Part shown: one piece after another, positions 9,474-21,481 of the stretch
How positions within the stretch are numbered: the stretch's first letter is position 1
How the letters are laid out: every line of letters begins with the position of its first letter
Program-made: the position numbers and the translations under genes
NCBI GenBank assembly: GCA_026545225.1
Contig: CM048845.1
Coordinates: forward strand, 91,762,533-91,826,532
Direction of reading: 5' to 3'
Source: Cornus controversa
Lineage: Eukaryota; Streptophyta; Magnoliopsida; Cornales; Cornaceae
Length of the DNA: 64,000 nucleotides
Notes under the pieces: generated by a model
The model's database searches: none
What the model was told of the DNA's origin: nothing
Seen by the model: only the letters and a program-made list of their open reading frames with translations

Positions 9474-11290
9474 ACTTGCAGTTATAGAACCTGTCAAATA
9501 TGTGACAAAAGGTAATATTTCAGATGCTTAAAAGAAATGTTGAAATACAGATAGGCTGAGTTTTAAAACAATGTAATTTCCATTAATGTTAAGAACACAT
9601 GTGAATCGAATTTTTTACTGAAAAGTACCATGCAAGTCCAAATATTGAGGAAACTGTAATCCATTGTAAGATTTGCCAATTTTATGACTCATGATCTATG
9701 AGAATATAAGGGAATTTGTCATCTGTTTTGTCAGTATAACCCATACGGTCAATGCAGTCTTGAGTAACAAAGTGTCTGCCTATTCTACATTGTCGGTTCT
9801 AGTCAAGTGGACTCGATCCTGCCATATACACGCCCGGCAAAGAGTAGAAATTAGGTACGTCGTCAGATATGTTGGTATGTCCATTCAATAAAAATAATTT
9901 GGAGCTCTAGAATAAGTGAGATGAACTCAATTAATTTCTCAAACTTGATTAGTAGAAATCGGCATCAGTTAAAGATGAGGAATACAGATGGGGTTGGATC
10001 ATTTGGTTTGGGTCACTTTTATTTTTATTTTTATATATATATATATAGAAATTTGAGTAAACCTAACTGATTATATTTTGAAAAATGAGTCAGCCAAGGA
10101 ATGGACGCCAATTAAAGGTTGTTTGGAGTTTATGTGCAAGACACAAGGCGAGACACGGAATTGAGTAAAGTGAGACGCACAATTGAAAAGTTAAATTACT
10201 ATAAAAGAATTCATATCTTATAATTAATATTTTAAAAATTCATATCAAATATTAAAAAATAAATCCATCATCCATGTCATTCAAGACTTCAAGAACTATA
10301 AAATCAAACAAAGTACAAAAAAAAAAAAAAAAAAGCAGGAATATAAGGAATACAGAGAGAGAGGCACAGCAAGAAAAGAAAAAAGAAAATTTGATTTTTT
10401 TAAAGAAAAAACAGAGCACAAAAAAAAAGTAAGGAAATAATATAGGACATGGAGAAGAAAAAGAAAAAAAAGAGTGAGAGAAAAAGAATACAAAGAAAGA
10501 GAGGGACAAAAAAATACTGTTAAAAAAATAATAGAAAATAATTTAGTACAACAAGAAAGCATTCAGAGAAAGATAAAAAGAAAGAGAGAGAAAGAGGAAG
10601 TAGAGAGAGAATAAGAAGAGCATGCATATCTGATCGTTTCTGCAACACTCTGCGATGAAGGTTATTGGCATCACGACGTAGGGCTTTCAACATTATGACA
10701 TGGGATTTTGACGTTGTTCACAACTTGCGATCGTAATAACTTCCCTCTTCTTTTCTTTTTTCTTTCTTCTTTCTTTTGAAGGAGATAAAAGTCTTCTTTT
10801 TGAATTAGGAAAAAAAAAAGAACAACAGTCAGGCACGCTCGACTGACTTGTATAAGGTGCGGTCCAAGCACTAGCTTATTGAACACCGCTGTGCCTAAAT
10901 TGACAACAGGCACAATCGTTTCACCTGGACCCTAGGCCCACCTTTAACACCACTGAATTTTGACGTATATGAGAGTAACATTGGTGAACAATTATGATGA
11001 TCATGATTTTTAACTTGGGGGCAATTAAATTTCCTAACCTGAGTGTTCCCTGCAAGTCAGTGCTAGAGTTTATCCCACGTCGGCTATTAGTAACATTGTA
11101 TAGTGAATGAGGATTAATATGTTCTTCTCTTATTATCACGAACCATGTTATAATCATACAAATCAAACAACATTGTAATGAATTTGACTATTGGCTAATA
11201 CAACATTGTAAAATTATTCATCTTCCTAGTTTGAAGATTCTGTGGTTTGGTGTCTTGCTGTTTTCCTATCTGTGGACTGTGGCCCAATCT
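9474..11290. other. Intergenic, with purine-rich tract 10310-10620
   Basis: No supported gene. From 10310 to 10620 the plus strand is almost entirely A and G (AAGAAAAAG and GAGAGAG runs), which gives long but meaningless open frames on the complementary strand. A second pyrimidine-rich patch lies at 10740-10800. A short TTTATCCCACGTCGGCTATT near 11068-11087 resembles the last invertase exon, but it is too short to call. Confidence 0.6.
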
Positions 11291-11402
11291 TTCGGAAGAT
11301 CACATTATGGGGACTATATATTACCTTCCCATCACTCAAAGATCTTCATAAATAGCTCCCCATACCCCTAGCTAGCTTCTCCATTCTCTCGATCAGTCAA
11401 CC

Positions 11403-12466
11403 ATGGCTAGGTCTTGTGTTTGGCTAATGCTTTTCTCTCGATCTCATGCTTGCTCACATTGTTTTTGTCAGTGTTTACATAAACCTTGAGACTCTTCAAC
11501 CAGCTTTACCAAATCAAACTTTCAGAACTAACTCCTCACTCTCTCTCTCTCTCTCTCAAACCATTTTGTCTTTCTTGCCTCACCTCATCTTTAACCTCAA
11601 TTTTCTTCTTTAATTAACAGGTCTTTATTAAATCTACATTATGATAAAACCACCTATATATAGAGCCTCTTTATTTATACCTTACGGAAGAATTCATTTT
11701 TTCGAGACTCGAATAAATAGTGTTTCAAACACTCTTACACAATAATCAATAAAATAAACTTTCTCTCCTCTTATGCTATTTCAATTAATATTTGACACCT
11801 CAGTTAGTTTTAAAAATATCGATACTTTTATTATTTTTTATACATTGTTTATGAGAAATTGTGACTTAATAATTTTGTATGTTAACATTTATAATAAAAA
11901 AGGTCATTGATTATTTCATATACATCTTGATTACATGAGGTTTTAGGAGAGAAAAACTCTTATATATAATTTTCAGAGTTTCACTTTTTTATGCGAGTGG
12001 AATCATGAGTATTTCTTAATAAAGAAGTTTCTTGTATAGTTTTTATCTTATAATAAAAACATTTCCCACGTAGTTTGAGAGTTTCACCCAATGAAGGAAT
12101 CCACCCACCCACCACTATTACTGTGTGAATAATGAATATACATTTACACCTATATATATATATATAACAACAAAATTGACAAGGGGACCACAATGATTTT
12201 AACATGCATGCGATAAGCTTCCTAAACTTGGGTGTACCTGGTCCTGCTTCCCTCTAAAAGAGTCCTCCATTTTACATGTTTTCTTTCACCGCTTATAACT
12301 CATGTTTAAAGCAATCTTAGATTCATACCATTTGCAGATGAGTTTATCCTTTGGCCATTAATTGTGAAGCCCACTTCGATCAGTGCCTTCAATAATGGAA
12401 CTCAGAGTGCTGTAAGGATCCTAGGTAATTCAATAGAGCATGAAGGAAGCTCAAATCAATTGAAAC
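11403..12466 (+). pseudogene. Truncated cell-wall invertase pseudogene
   Basis: Copy of the intact gene at 14375-17103 that keeps only its two ends. The left part (11403-11535) matches exon 1: ATG, TCTTGTGTTTGGCTAATG, then GAGACTCTTCAACCAGCTTxACC. It has indels that break the frame within about 28 codons. The upstream sequence is also homologous: ATCACTCA-AGATCTTCATAAATAG matches the intact gene's TATA region, with TATA decayed to CATA. The right part (12337-12466) matches the last exon, sharing TGCCTTCAATAATGGAACT and GAAGCTCAAATCA. The central exons encoding the catalytic domain are absent, replaced by about 800 bp of unrelated AT-rich DNA. No functional product is possible. Confidence 0.85.
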
Positions 12467-13536
12467 AGAAAATATATATATATTTTTATTGATGGATTAT
12501 GAAAATCAGTTTGTTTTATAATTTCCAATAAATAAGCATTATAATAATTATTTCTTTATACCATTCCTTTCAACAATATTACACTGATTTATGATAATTA
12601 CTGGTCTCTCTTTACCGAGTGGCTCAAAAGAAAATTAATATAAAACAAATCAAACACATTAACAAAAATTAAATAGATTTACGCAGTTCACTTAAAACTG
12701 AACTATAGCGGTGTAGAAGTTTTCCTATGATGAGAAAACGAAACACATAATTACATAGAGTTCGGAATGAATATACCACCACCGGCCACTGAGGGTAACA
12801 TAGCAAGTGCAGAATATACTAAAATACCTTTAAATTGAATTCGTAAAATTGGACTAAAATATATAGTATTATCAAGCTCCATACTTTCCATCACTCACAT
12901 CCTCTCATTGTAAATCCGACTATTACCATTGCATCAAGCAATTGAGAACGCAGGTTTGAGTTTTAGAATAGTCCACTTAAAATAATGTTAAGGTCACAGG
13001 AAGGATCGATCATGTAGTATAATTAAGACACATAATAAGAGCTTAATTAGATACAAGTGTTGGATATATCTTAGCTAGGTTGAGCCCTTAATGCAAACTG
13101 AGTTTGAATCAAATCACCATTGCTAAGCTGCAAGCAATGTGATCATGTGAGGGTAGCAAATTTGAATCATAAAATTAATTGAACACTTAAATGGGATTTT
13201 AATTTTCATTGAATAATAATAATAATAGGAACCCATCGTTTGTGTGTGTATTGGCTATGTGCTATTATGGTTTGGTCTATCAAATACTAGCTCCACCATT
13301 CATTTATCTCATTTCTTTCTCAAATATGGTGAACTAAAATAATCACTAGAATGTATCTGAACCCATCGTTTGGACTCCGTCTTTGAATGAGAAATGTCTT
13401 GTGCAACATTTTTTGGACTCTCTCTTTGAATGAGATCGAAATGTATATGAACCCATCGTTTGGACTCTTTCCGTTGCTTCTCCATGATTTTGTGGCCTCC
13501 AATCCATTTTTAATTTAAATCCATGACAGTGAGAAA

Positions 13537-13582
<46 letters not shown>

Positions 13583-14245
13583 ACGCGAGCGCGTGCAATT
13601 AAATAATCATTTAACGTGCTGATATATATTATATTAAATTTCAATATCTTTTTGAAAGTGACTATCGAGATTAACATTAGTCAAACTTTAATAATTCAAC
13701 TTTAGGTTTCTAACATTACTCAAACATTAATAATTCAACTTTAGGTCAAAGAGAACGTATCGAAGAGCCTCTAACTTAATGGTATAATTTCTGCACTCTC
13801 AAATGTTCATATTTTCTTGATGTTTCTTTTAAAAATACCTAAACCTAGAATAAATAAAATGGTGAATAATGACAAAGGAAAAATGATGCATAAGATATTG
13901 ATATTCCAAGTCATGTAGCATAATCATCATATATATGAAGCATGGAGAACTAGCTCGGGCCACGATTTTAGTTTTGTCTCACTCAACAAAAAGAGATTCT
14001 ACTTTTTAGATTACTTTTAAACCTTAAACTCCAGATTAATTAATTAGCGTGAGCAAATCGGGTATCACAGTGGGACTCACGTGATCGATCCTACCAGTCA
14101 AAACTAAATAGTTGTGGCTGCACCACTGTGCTAATTAGCGTACTCATTTTGATCATGTTAATTAAGCAAAGTCAAAAAGAAAAGAAAAACTATATGTATT
14201 ACATGCATATAATGTGTATTACATTCCTTTCAAATATCACGTTGT
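12467..14245. other. Intergenic region upstream of the invertase gene
   Basis: No supported gene. It contains a two-copy ~91-bp tandem repeat around GAACCCATCGTTTGGACTC (near 13359 and 13450), whose core motif also occurs alone near 13230, and a long (TA)n microsatellite at 13538-13578. The remainder is AT-rich and presumably includes distal promoter sequence, but no specific element can be defended. Confidence 0.55.
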
Positions 14246-14252
14246 GGGGGAC

Positions 14253-14296
<44 letters not shown>
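14253..14296. repeat. (CT)14(AT)8 microsatellite in the invertase promoter
   Basis: Uninterrupted CT dinucleotides (14253-14280) followed by AT dinucleotides (14281-14296). The tract ends 18 bp before the TATA box of the invertase gene. In the pseudogene copy the flanking blocks are conserved (ATCACATTATGGGGAC on the left, ATCACTCA on the right) but a short non-repetitive stretch sits between them, so the tract grew or was gained in the intact copy. CT/GA tracts near plant transcription starts can affect expression; an effect here is inference. Confidence 0.9.
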
Positions 14297-14314
14297 CACT
14301 CAGAGATATATCTC

Positions 14315-14322
14315 TATAAATA
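14315..14322 (+). promoter_or_regulatory. TATA box of the invertase gene
   Basis: TATAAATA located 53 bp upstream of the ATG at 14375, in a block conserved with the pseudogene promoter, where it is mutated to CATAAATA. This spacing implies a short 5' UTR of roughly 25-30 nt. Confidence 0.75.
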
Positions 14323-14374
14323 GGCCACCATACCCTTGCTTCTCATCGTTAATTAATCCCACAGTTCGTCAACC

Positions 14375-16619
14375 ATGGCCACCTCTTGTGTTTGGCTAAT
14401 TTGTTTCTTCTCTCTCTTGCTTGGCCATGGTAATGTTCTTCAACTTGAAGCATCCCACATTGTTAACACAAACCTAATTGAGACTCTTCAACCAGCTTCA
14501 CCTAATCAAACACACAGAACTTCTTTTCACTTCCAACCTCCCAACAACTGGATGAATGGTACGTATTTTCTTTGTCAACTTCTCTCTTCAGATTCAAATT
14601 CAAATACAAAACCAATTATACACACACACATAATGCTATATATTCTTGTTCTTCTCTAGCTAACATAATGTTTTTTTTGTTTTTTTTTTTGTTTTTGTTT
14701 CTGTATACTTGTTCTCGTCACGCAATGGACAAATCGGTGTCTTGAAACTCACAGATCCTAATGGTGAGTTCCTTCTTGAACTCGTTAAGTTTAATCTGAT
14801 AAAATCAGATTAAGAAATCTAGATGCATGAATATATATATGCATGGTTAAAATCATGAAAGTATTTGGACACAAAGGTACCGTTGCACACACTTAAATTA
14901 CTTAATTAATTTCCATGACAAGGAATTAACCACATAATAATCCAAGTTCTGCAACAATTTAGAATATCGATCAAAAGAGCGCACATGCAATACCAAAATT
15001 TTGGGAGTGGGTATCATGTAAAATTAAGTACAAATGTATTATATATTTAGTAACTTAATATAATTACCTACTAATATTTTTTCCTAATATTTGTTGCAGG
15101 ACCCATGATTTATAAGGGCCTTTACCATTTTTTCTACCAGTACAACCCATATGGTGCAGCTTGGGGTAACATAGTATGGGCACATTCAACATCTGAGGAC
15201 CTTGTCAACTGGACTCCACATGCTCATGCCATCTACCCGTCCCAGCAAGCCGATATCAACGGTTGCTGGTCCGGGTCTGCCACGATCCTCCACGGGGAAA
15301 AACCGGTGTTTCTCTACACCGGTTTAGACCCCCAGAGCCAGCAAGTCCAAAATATAGCCGTGCCCAAAAACCTGTCTGACCCATTCCTTGTAGAATGGGT
15401 CAAGTCACCTAAGAATCCACTAATGGCACCAACTAGCATGAACAAAATCAATGCGAGCTCATTCAGAGACCCAACCACTGCTTGGTTAGGCCCTGATGGG
15501 AGGTGGAGAGTGATAATTGGAAGCAAAAGAAATCGCAGGGGACTAGCAATTCTATATAGGAGTACGGATTTTATTCATTGGATTAAAGCTAAACACCCAC
15601 TTCATTCGGCTAATGGCACTGGAATGTGGGAGTGTCCTGATTTTTATCCAGTGTCTCCTAACACTCGAAGTGGTCTGGACACATCTATGGCTGGTTTGGG
15701 CATCAAACATGTGCTTAAACTGAGCCTGGATGATACCAAACACGACTATTACACGATTGGAACATATAACCTTGCCATGGATAGATATATCCCGGATAGT
15801 GGATCCGTGGATAGTGATTCAGGCTTAAGATATGATTATGGGAAGTTCTATGCTTCCAAAACATTCTATGACAGCGCTAAAAAGCGGAGGATTTTGTGGG
15901 GTTGGATTAACGAATCGTTGTCTGAAGCCGATTATGTCAAACAGGGATGGGCTGGAGTTCAGGTAATTAATTGAATTCTGGTTGTGAATAACATATCCTA
16001 ATTAAGAATATTTGACAAGCTCAATCAGGAATTAATTCAACTCACAATATATATGAGTTAGAAATGCTCATAATAGATTTTTTTTTGCAGGCAATTCCAA
16101 GGAGCCTTTGGCTGGATAAATCAGGAAAACAATTGCTGCAATGGCCAATTGTAGAGATTGAAAAGCTGCGCACAAACAGAGTTGACTCACCTAGCACTGC
16201 GCTTAAGGGAGGATCAGTACGTGAAATTTCAGGTGTAACAGCTGCACAGGTGAGTTTATTTGGGTATGACTGAGTAATGGGTTTTTGACACGTGTCATCA
16301 TTACACAATGTAAATCAATGGTAGTCTAATTACTAACTTCTAATATTTTTCTTTAATGTACATTGGCATTTGGCAGGCAGATGTAGAGATATCATTTAGA
16401 GTATCAGAGTTTAAGAATGCAGAAGTGGTGGACCCAAGTTGGACTAACCCACAACTCCTATGTAGCCAAAAGGGTGCATCAGTTAAAGGTGGGCTTGGAC
16501 CATTTGGGTTGCTGGTTCTGGCTTCAAATCACTTGCAAGAATATACAGCAGTGTTTTTTAGAATCTTCAAAGCCCAAAATAAATATGTGGTGCTTATGTG
16601 TAGTGACCAAAGCAGGTCT

Positions 16620-16665
<46 letters not shown>

Positions 16666-17103
16666 ATGTTTTTACCTACTTTCAGAAATTTTAACCTTCA
16701 CCATTTACAGGTCTTCACTGAATCAGAACCCTGACAAGACCACTTATGGAGCATTTGTGGATGTGGAACCTATTCAAGAGCAATTGTCACTAAGAAGCTT
16801 GGTAAGTTTTTTTTTATGCTCCTCTTGGTAGATGGGAGTTACTAATTTCCATTTCACACTCTTTCCACCATTTTGATGAACTTTGTGTGTCCTAAAACAT
16901 TTGAGATCCATCTCTTTCTGCAGATAGATCACTCTATAGTGGAGAGCTTTGGTGGTAATGGAAAGGTCTGCATTTCTTCTAGGGTTTATCCCACATTGGC
17001 TATTGAAGATGGAGCCCACTTGTATGCCTTCAATAATGGAACTGAGGCTGTAACAATCTCAAAGTTGAGTGCTTGGAGCATGAAGAAAGCTCAAATCAGT
17101 TGA
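14375..17103 (+). CDS. CWINV: Cell-wall (apoplastic) acid invertase, GH32, 7 exons
   Basis: Beta-fructofuranosidase that splits sucrose into glucose and fructose in the cell wall, supplying sink tissues. Exons: 14375-14558, 14755-14763, 15100-15962, 16091-16249, 16377-16615, 16711-16801, 16924-17103. All introns are GT-AG and the joined frame is open for 1725 nt (574 aa), the usual family size. Exon 2 is the classic 9-nt mini-exon encoding the DPN of WMNDPNG (nucleophile Asp62). Other motifs: WSGSAT (121-126), FRDP with the stabiliser Asp188, and WECPDF (241-246) with acid/base Glu242. The Pro in WECP marks the cell-wall type (vacuolar enzymes have Val). DDTK (275-278) supplies the Asp-x-x-Lys pair associated with true invertases over fructan exohydrolases. 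A hydrophobic N-terminus of about 25 residues is a signal peptide. Broken relatives lie at 11403-12466 and 24410-24640. Confidence 0.95.
16616..16665. repeat. (CT)n microsatellite at the 5' end of invertase intron 5
   Basis: Two CT runs separated by one extra C, starting directly at the GT donor after exon 5 (ending 16615). The donor therefore reads GTCTCTCT, a weak match to the GTAAGT consensus, so length changes here could influence splicing of this intron. Confidence 0.85.
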
Positions 17104-17186
17104 AAAGAAGAAGACTCCTATTTTGTGGGGATTGCTAGAATTTTCACAATTAATGATCTTACTAGTTATGATCAGCTTATTATGAT

Positions 17187-17196
17187 AATAAATAAA
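17187..17196 (+). other. Candidate polyadenylation signal of the invertase gene
   Basis: Overlapping AATAAATAAA about 85 bp after the TGA stop (17101-17103), at a distance normal for plant 3' UTRs. Plant poly(A) signals are loose, so this is a candidate. Confidence 0.55.
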
Positions 17197-17203
17197 CAGT
17201 GTG

Positions 17204-18306
17204 CGCCACAAAGATTGAGACTCTATTATGATTGGAATAAATTATTTTAATTACTTTTAAATATGTTAAATGTGCTTGTAGGATAATTTTATTTTAGAAC
17301 ATGCTTGTTATGACATAACAGTCATCCATTTAATGGTAGCATATTATGATTGGAATAAATTAAGGCTCGTGACTAGTTTGGATTGATTGAATTGGAAAGA
17401 AAAAAAAATAAAAGGAGGGATAGTGTGATACAGAAAAAGAAATAAATGGTAACTTAATCATTTTTTTGTTTTATGTTGTTATTTCTAAAAAAATAAGGTA
17501 CAAAAAGTTTCAAAACAAAACTGCCAGTTTTAATTTTCATTTTTAAAGTTTCTGTAGCAATAATAAAAAATTGACAGTATATTACGTTACCAAACGTTAA
17601 TATTAAAAAATTTACAATCATCCGGCAAAAATTGAAAGTTTCAAAACGAAAGTGTCAGTTTTAGTTTTCATTTTTAAGATCTTTGCAGCAATGTTAAAAA
17701 ATTAACAGCAATTGACGAAACTGCTTTTAACAAAAATTACTGTAGAGCTAATTTTTAGTTTCTATTTTTCAAAAAATCTGAAAAAGAAAAACTGCAGTCT
17801 TACCAGGTCCTAAATAATCATATCTCTGCTCAAAGAATAGGGTGCGAATAAAATAAGGAATAAAGGAAAGGGGTATCGAGTGATTTGGGCCTTACATGTT
17901 TCATAATTAATAACCTTTTAGAAACATAAAGATGCAAGAGAAAAGACGCAAGGCAACAAACTCCGTTTCAGGTACAATTTCGTATCTATTCATTACCCTC
18001 CATTCCCCTTATATACCACATTAATTGATTCTCTCAGTTTGTTATATGATTCCGTAGACAATCATTGTTATGGGTTTTGTGAAATGAAAGATACCCATGT
18101 TTGTTTGTTATGTTTCAGCGAAGAATATCTTACATGTAATTATTTCCATTTATGCCAACTCTTGTTATTTTGATTCTGTAGAGTTAGTTGTTCAAAGGTT
18201 TGATAGTTTTTTATATTTTAAAAAGTTGGTGTGAAAGGAAAAAAATACTCTAGCGCATTAACAATCGAAAAGTGGACTAGGTTTTTAGATCGGTCCAATA
18301 TATAAG
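17204..18306. other. Intergenic, with a diverged ~130-bp direct repeat
   Basis: No gene found. TATTATGATTGGAATAAATT occurs twice (near 17225 and 17342). A longer diverged pair around GTTTCAAAACxAAA and CAGTTTTAxTTTTCATTTTTAA occupies about 17508-17577 and 17638-17706. The rest is AT-rich. No target duplication or TIR could be defined. Confidence 0.5.
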
Positions 18307-18586
18307 GAGTGGATCCAATTGCTTGAGATAAGCCCAGGTGGGCCATAGAGAGGGATGACTTGTCCCGCCTAACAGGATTCCAAATCCTAATAAAAATCCA
18401 GTAAACTTGAAAGAAAAGAAAGTTGCAAATAAAGAAATTTGAATTCTAAAAAGATTCGAATTTCAACCTATATAAATGAGGAGAAAAATTAATAAGAAGG
18501 GGATTCATTATTTTTGGTGAAAAAAGATTGGTTGTATGGAATAGGTTGTCTTGAAAAAATTGGCCGAGCAATTTTTTATACTAACA
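18307..18586 (+). repeat. 5' LTR (about 280 bp)
   Basis: Aligns with 21482-21760. Shared blocks include GGCCATAGAGAGGGATGACT, TCCAAATCCTA and GGTTGTCTTG/GATTGTCTTG. It ends ACTAACA directly before CTTTGGCACC of the primer-binding region. Confidence 0.85.
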
Positions 18587-18589
18587 CTT

Positions 18590-18604
18590 TGGCACCATCT
18601 GTGG
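18590..18604 (+). promoter_or_regulatory. Primer-binding site
   Basis: TGGCACCATCTGTGG three bases after the 5' LTR end. The elements at 37580-46902 and 54198-59468 carry TGGCGCCGTCTGTGG and TGGCGCCGTTTGTGG in the same place on the minus strand, so all three prime from the same kind of tRNA. I do not assign which tRNA. Confidence 0.75.
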
Positions 18605-19039
18605 GAAACGTTCTATCGTTTTCCTTTCGAAACTTGGGGAATTTATAGTCATGGTGGATACGCGAAGAAACACCTACAACGCGGCGGATTTGGGATGACC
18701 TATTAGAAATCAAAGGGAGGTGTCACCAATACAGCCGGACGTTCAACAATTGATCCAGCAGAACAAAACTCTACGCCAATAGATCGACGATCTCCGAGTA
18801 AGGGTGGAACGTGCAGAAAGTGCGAGAGGCTCTAGGTGACAACAAAACGAGGGAGTCGGTTCAAGTAACCACTCGTTGAGCGCATCTCATCACAACCAGG
18901 CTGTAGGCGGTGATTTATAGCCTAACCGGGTCAATAATGATCAAATCAATCCCACACAGGTCTATCCGGAGTGGAGAGTCCAGATGCAACGGGAGATCGA
19001 CGAATTGAGGAGTGACAGAGCCCACTATCCAGTCGGCTG

Positions 19040-19640
19040 AGTATTCGCAGCCAACAAATTGGTTAAGTCTCCTTTCATAGAAAATATAGTTGGAGCCCAA
19101 AGACCGAGAAGGTTTACTATGCCTACTTTCACTACCTTCGATGGAAGAACAAATCCTGTAAAGCACATCTATCAGTACCAGCAAAAGATTACTTTACACA
19201 CAGAAAATGATGCACTCATGTGCAAAATCTTTTCATCCAGCCTATCAGGACCGACGTTGTTATAGTTTAAACAACAACCACCTCATTCGATCCCGAACTT
19301 CGCAAGACTTTGCGAGCTTTTCATCACTCGGTATGCCGAAAATCAAGAACGGAAAAGCACTATCTCTTCCTTGTTCACCATGAAACAAGTTAAGGGAGAA
19401 ACCTTGAAAGCCTTTTTGATTCTCTTTAATCTGAAGATGTCTATAATAGACCAATGTGATCAAACTACAGCGGTAGAGGCTTTCAAAATAGAATTACTGC
19501 TCGATGAGGACTTTCACAAATCTCTAGTGAAAAGTGCTCCAAATAATATGAGAGAACTAAACTTCTGGACTTAGAAATACCTAAGAATAGAAGAGGATGA
19601 AGCCACCAGGAAACAATAATCAACTTTAATCACTGTCGGG
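19040..19640 (+). pseudogene. gag pseudogene
   Basis: Frame pieces carry PRRFTMPTFTTFDGRTNPV, HIYQYQQKITLHTENDALMC, LCELFITRYAEN and LFTMKQVKGETLKAFL. These are conserved gag blocks of plant Ty3/gypsy elements. Premature stops occur at TTATAG (about 19260-19265) and at LNFWT-stop (19572-19574). A cysteine-rich remnant near 19855-19910 may be the zinc knuckle. The same blocks recur in reverse at 45596-45997, confirming the family. Confidence 0.8.
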
Positions 19641-20189
19641 CAGCAGACGAAGAGCCAAATCAGTCAGACTAAGTCGCCTCAAGTTGCTTCGTCATCTATG
19701 CAAGAACTAGTGAAAAAGTAAATGGTCAAAGGGAAGATCACTCCATTAAAGGTATCCCTAGCCAAGCTCTATTAGGAGAACAAGAGCAAAGGGATTTTCC
19801 ACTTACCTTTAGCTATTAGGCAACCGTTAGAGCAAAGAGATAAAAGTAAGCATTGTGCATTTTCTAGTGACTTTGGCCACACAACTAATGAATGCAAAAG
19901 TTTGAGACAGCAAATGGAGGTTTTTATCGTCAAATGCAGCTTTTCAGAATATATCCTTCATAGGGAGCAAACCAAACCACCCGATCAGCATCAACAGAAG
20001 TCGAATAGATAGTAGAATCTTGCTCATGTTCAGATCATAAACACCATCCATGCTAGATCGACTTCAGATCTAGAAAGTGAAGCAGAAAAGTGATCGCACA
20101 TAAAAAAATGCCCAAAAAAATATAGAGGATTGGTGAAGTTCATTCAGTGTATAATCGGTCTGCCAAAGTATCAAACGTCTTCACAAATG

Positions 20190-20550
20190 AAGACATGAAC
20201 AGGATTCAAGTGCCTCACGAAGATTTGCTGATGATTAGTCTTATCATATCCAATTGTGAAATAAATAAGGTCTTAGTTAATGCAGGAATCAACGAAAAAC
20301 ATTCTAACTCTGGATTTTTTAGCAGATAAGCCTAGATTCAGAACGTCTTAAGCGAATGACTAAGCCACTGATCGGGTTTAACGGAAGGCAGGTCATCCTC
20401 ACTAAGGTAGTAGAACTCCCGGTAACAGTAGCAGCCAGAACCTTGACAGAATCTTTTGTTGTTGTTGATTTCAATACTTCATACAATTTGATAATGGAAA
20501 GAGGTTGGATTTACCGTATGCAATGGATTCCATCAACATTTCACTAGTTG
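20190..20550 (+). pseudogene. Retropepsin (protease) remnant
   Basis: Contains RIQVPHEDLLMISLIISNCE and NKVLVNAGI, the counterpart of the VLIDTGSSA active-site block. The catalytic Asp-Thr-Gly is replaced by Asn-Ala-Gly, so it is dead. A second block, SYNLIMERGWI (near 20480-20515), matches SYNLTMGRGWI in the element at 37580-46902 (near 44690) and follows the protease in this lineage. Confidence 0.7.
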
Positions 20551-20703
20551 ATGAGACGTATAGCACCGAGTGGAAGAGGTACGATTGATATCCTAGGAGA
20601 CCAAGTGATTGCAAAGAAGTGTTACGCTCTTACACTAAAAGGGAAGATGATAGAAGATAGTCAGGTCAAATAGCAATTACAAAAATCTCCGTCGAAAAGC
20701 ATT

Positions 20704-21480
20704 TTGGCAGAACAAAAGAAGGACAAGTTGATTGAAGAATCGCTTAAATCGATCGAGATTGTCCCCAAAAAAGACCCCACAAATCTTTGGACTTTTCTGA
20801 GCAAAGAAGAAAGTATACAGCTAGTAGAATTACTAAAAGAAAATGCCACAACTGGTTATAAACGACTGACGTTCCTCAATGCATACTCTGGATATAATTT
20901 AATTCCAATGAACCCTGAAGATGAAGAAAATACATCTTTTATCACTGATAATGGAATTTATTGTTATAAAATGATGTCGTTCGGATTGAAAAACGCTGGA
21001 GTAACTTATCAACGCTTAATCAACAAGGTTTTCAAAAAACTGATAGGTTGAACAATGGAAGCATATATAGATGATATGGTGGTAAAGGTCTCGAAAAGGA
21101 AGATCATTTGAAGCACCTCTAGGAAGTTTTTGACACTTTACGGAACTATAGCATGAAGGGAATCCCCTCAAAATGTTCTTTTGGGGTTTCTTCAGGGCAA
21201 TTTTTGGGACATATTATTAACTGAATGGGAATAGAAGTAAACCTAATTCAGGTGAAAACTCTTCTTTAGAACGAGGAACCAAAAACTCACAAGGATATCC
21301 AGATCCTAATAGGACGTATCGCTACCTTAAGCAAGTTTATCTCTCGACTATCTGATAAATGTAAACCTTTCTTTGACGTTATCAGAACAAAAGGTAAAAA
21401 AGTCTGGGAGTCAGAACAGAACAAGACTTTGGCAAAACTCAAGCAGTATTTGGTTCATCTGCCAACACTTTTAGCTCCTA
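20704..21480 (+). pseudogene. Partial reverse transcriptase / RNase H
   Basis: Starts in the middle of the RT palm: TFLNAYSGYNLIPMNPEDE, YCYKMMSFGLKNAGVTYQRL, then AYIDDMVVK (about 21060-21085) with an intact Y-I-D-D catalytic core. Further on are FGVSSGQFLGHI and GRIATLSKFISRLSDKCKPF. The RT N-terminal third is missing and several frame breaks occur, including a TGA at 21048-21050. Coding sequence ends at the 3' LTR junction. Confidence 0.8.
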
Positions 21481-21481
21481 A

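Noticed and set aside
10252..10620. Long open frames on the minus strand rich in Phe, Ser and Leu
   Set aside because: They arise only because the plus strand is an A/G-rich tract. No domain, codon pattern or splice context.
11060..11095. Possible extra invertase last-exon fragment (TTTATCCCACGTCGGCTATT)
   Set aside because: Only about 20 bp match the exon; similar phrases occur in dispersed plant repeats.
15965..15974. Invertase coding continuing past 15962 to the TGA at 15972
   Set aside because: GTAATT at 15963 is a splice donor; joining to 16091 keeps the frame and restores the expected C-terminal domain.
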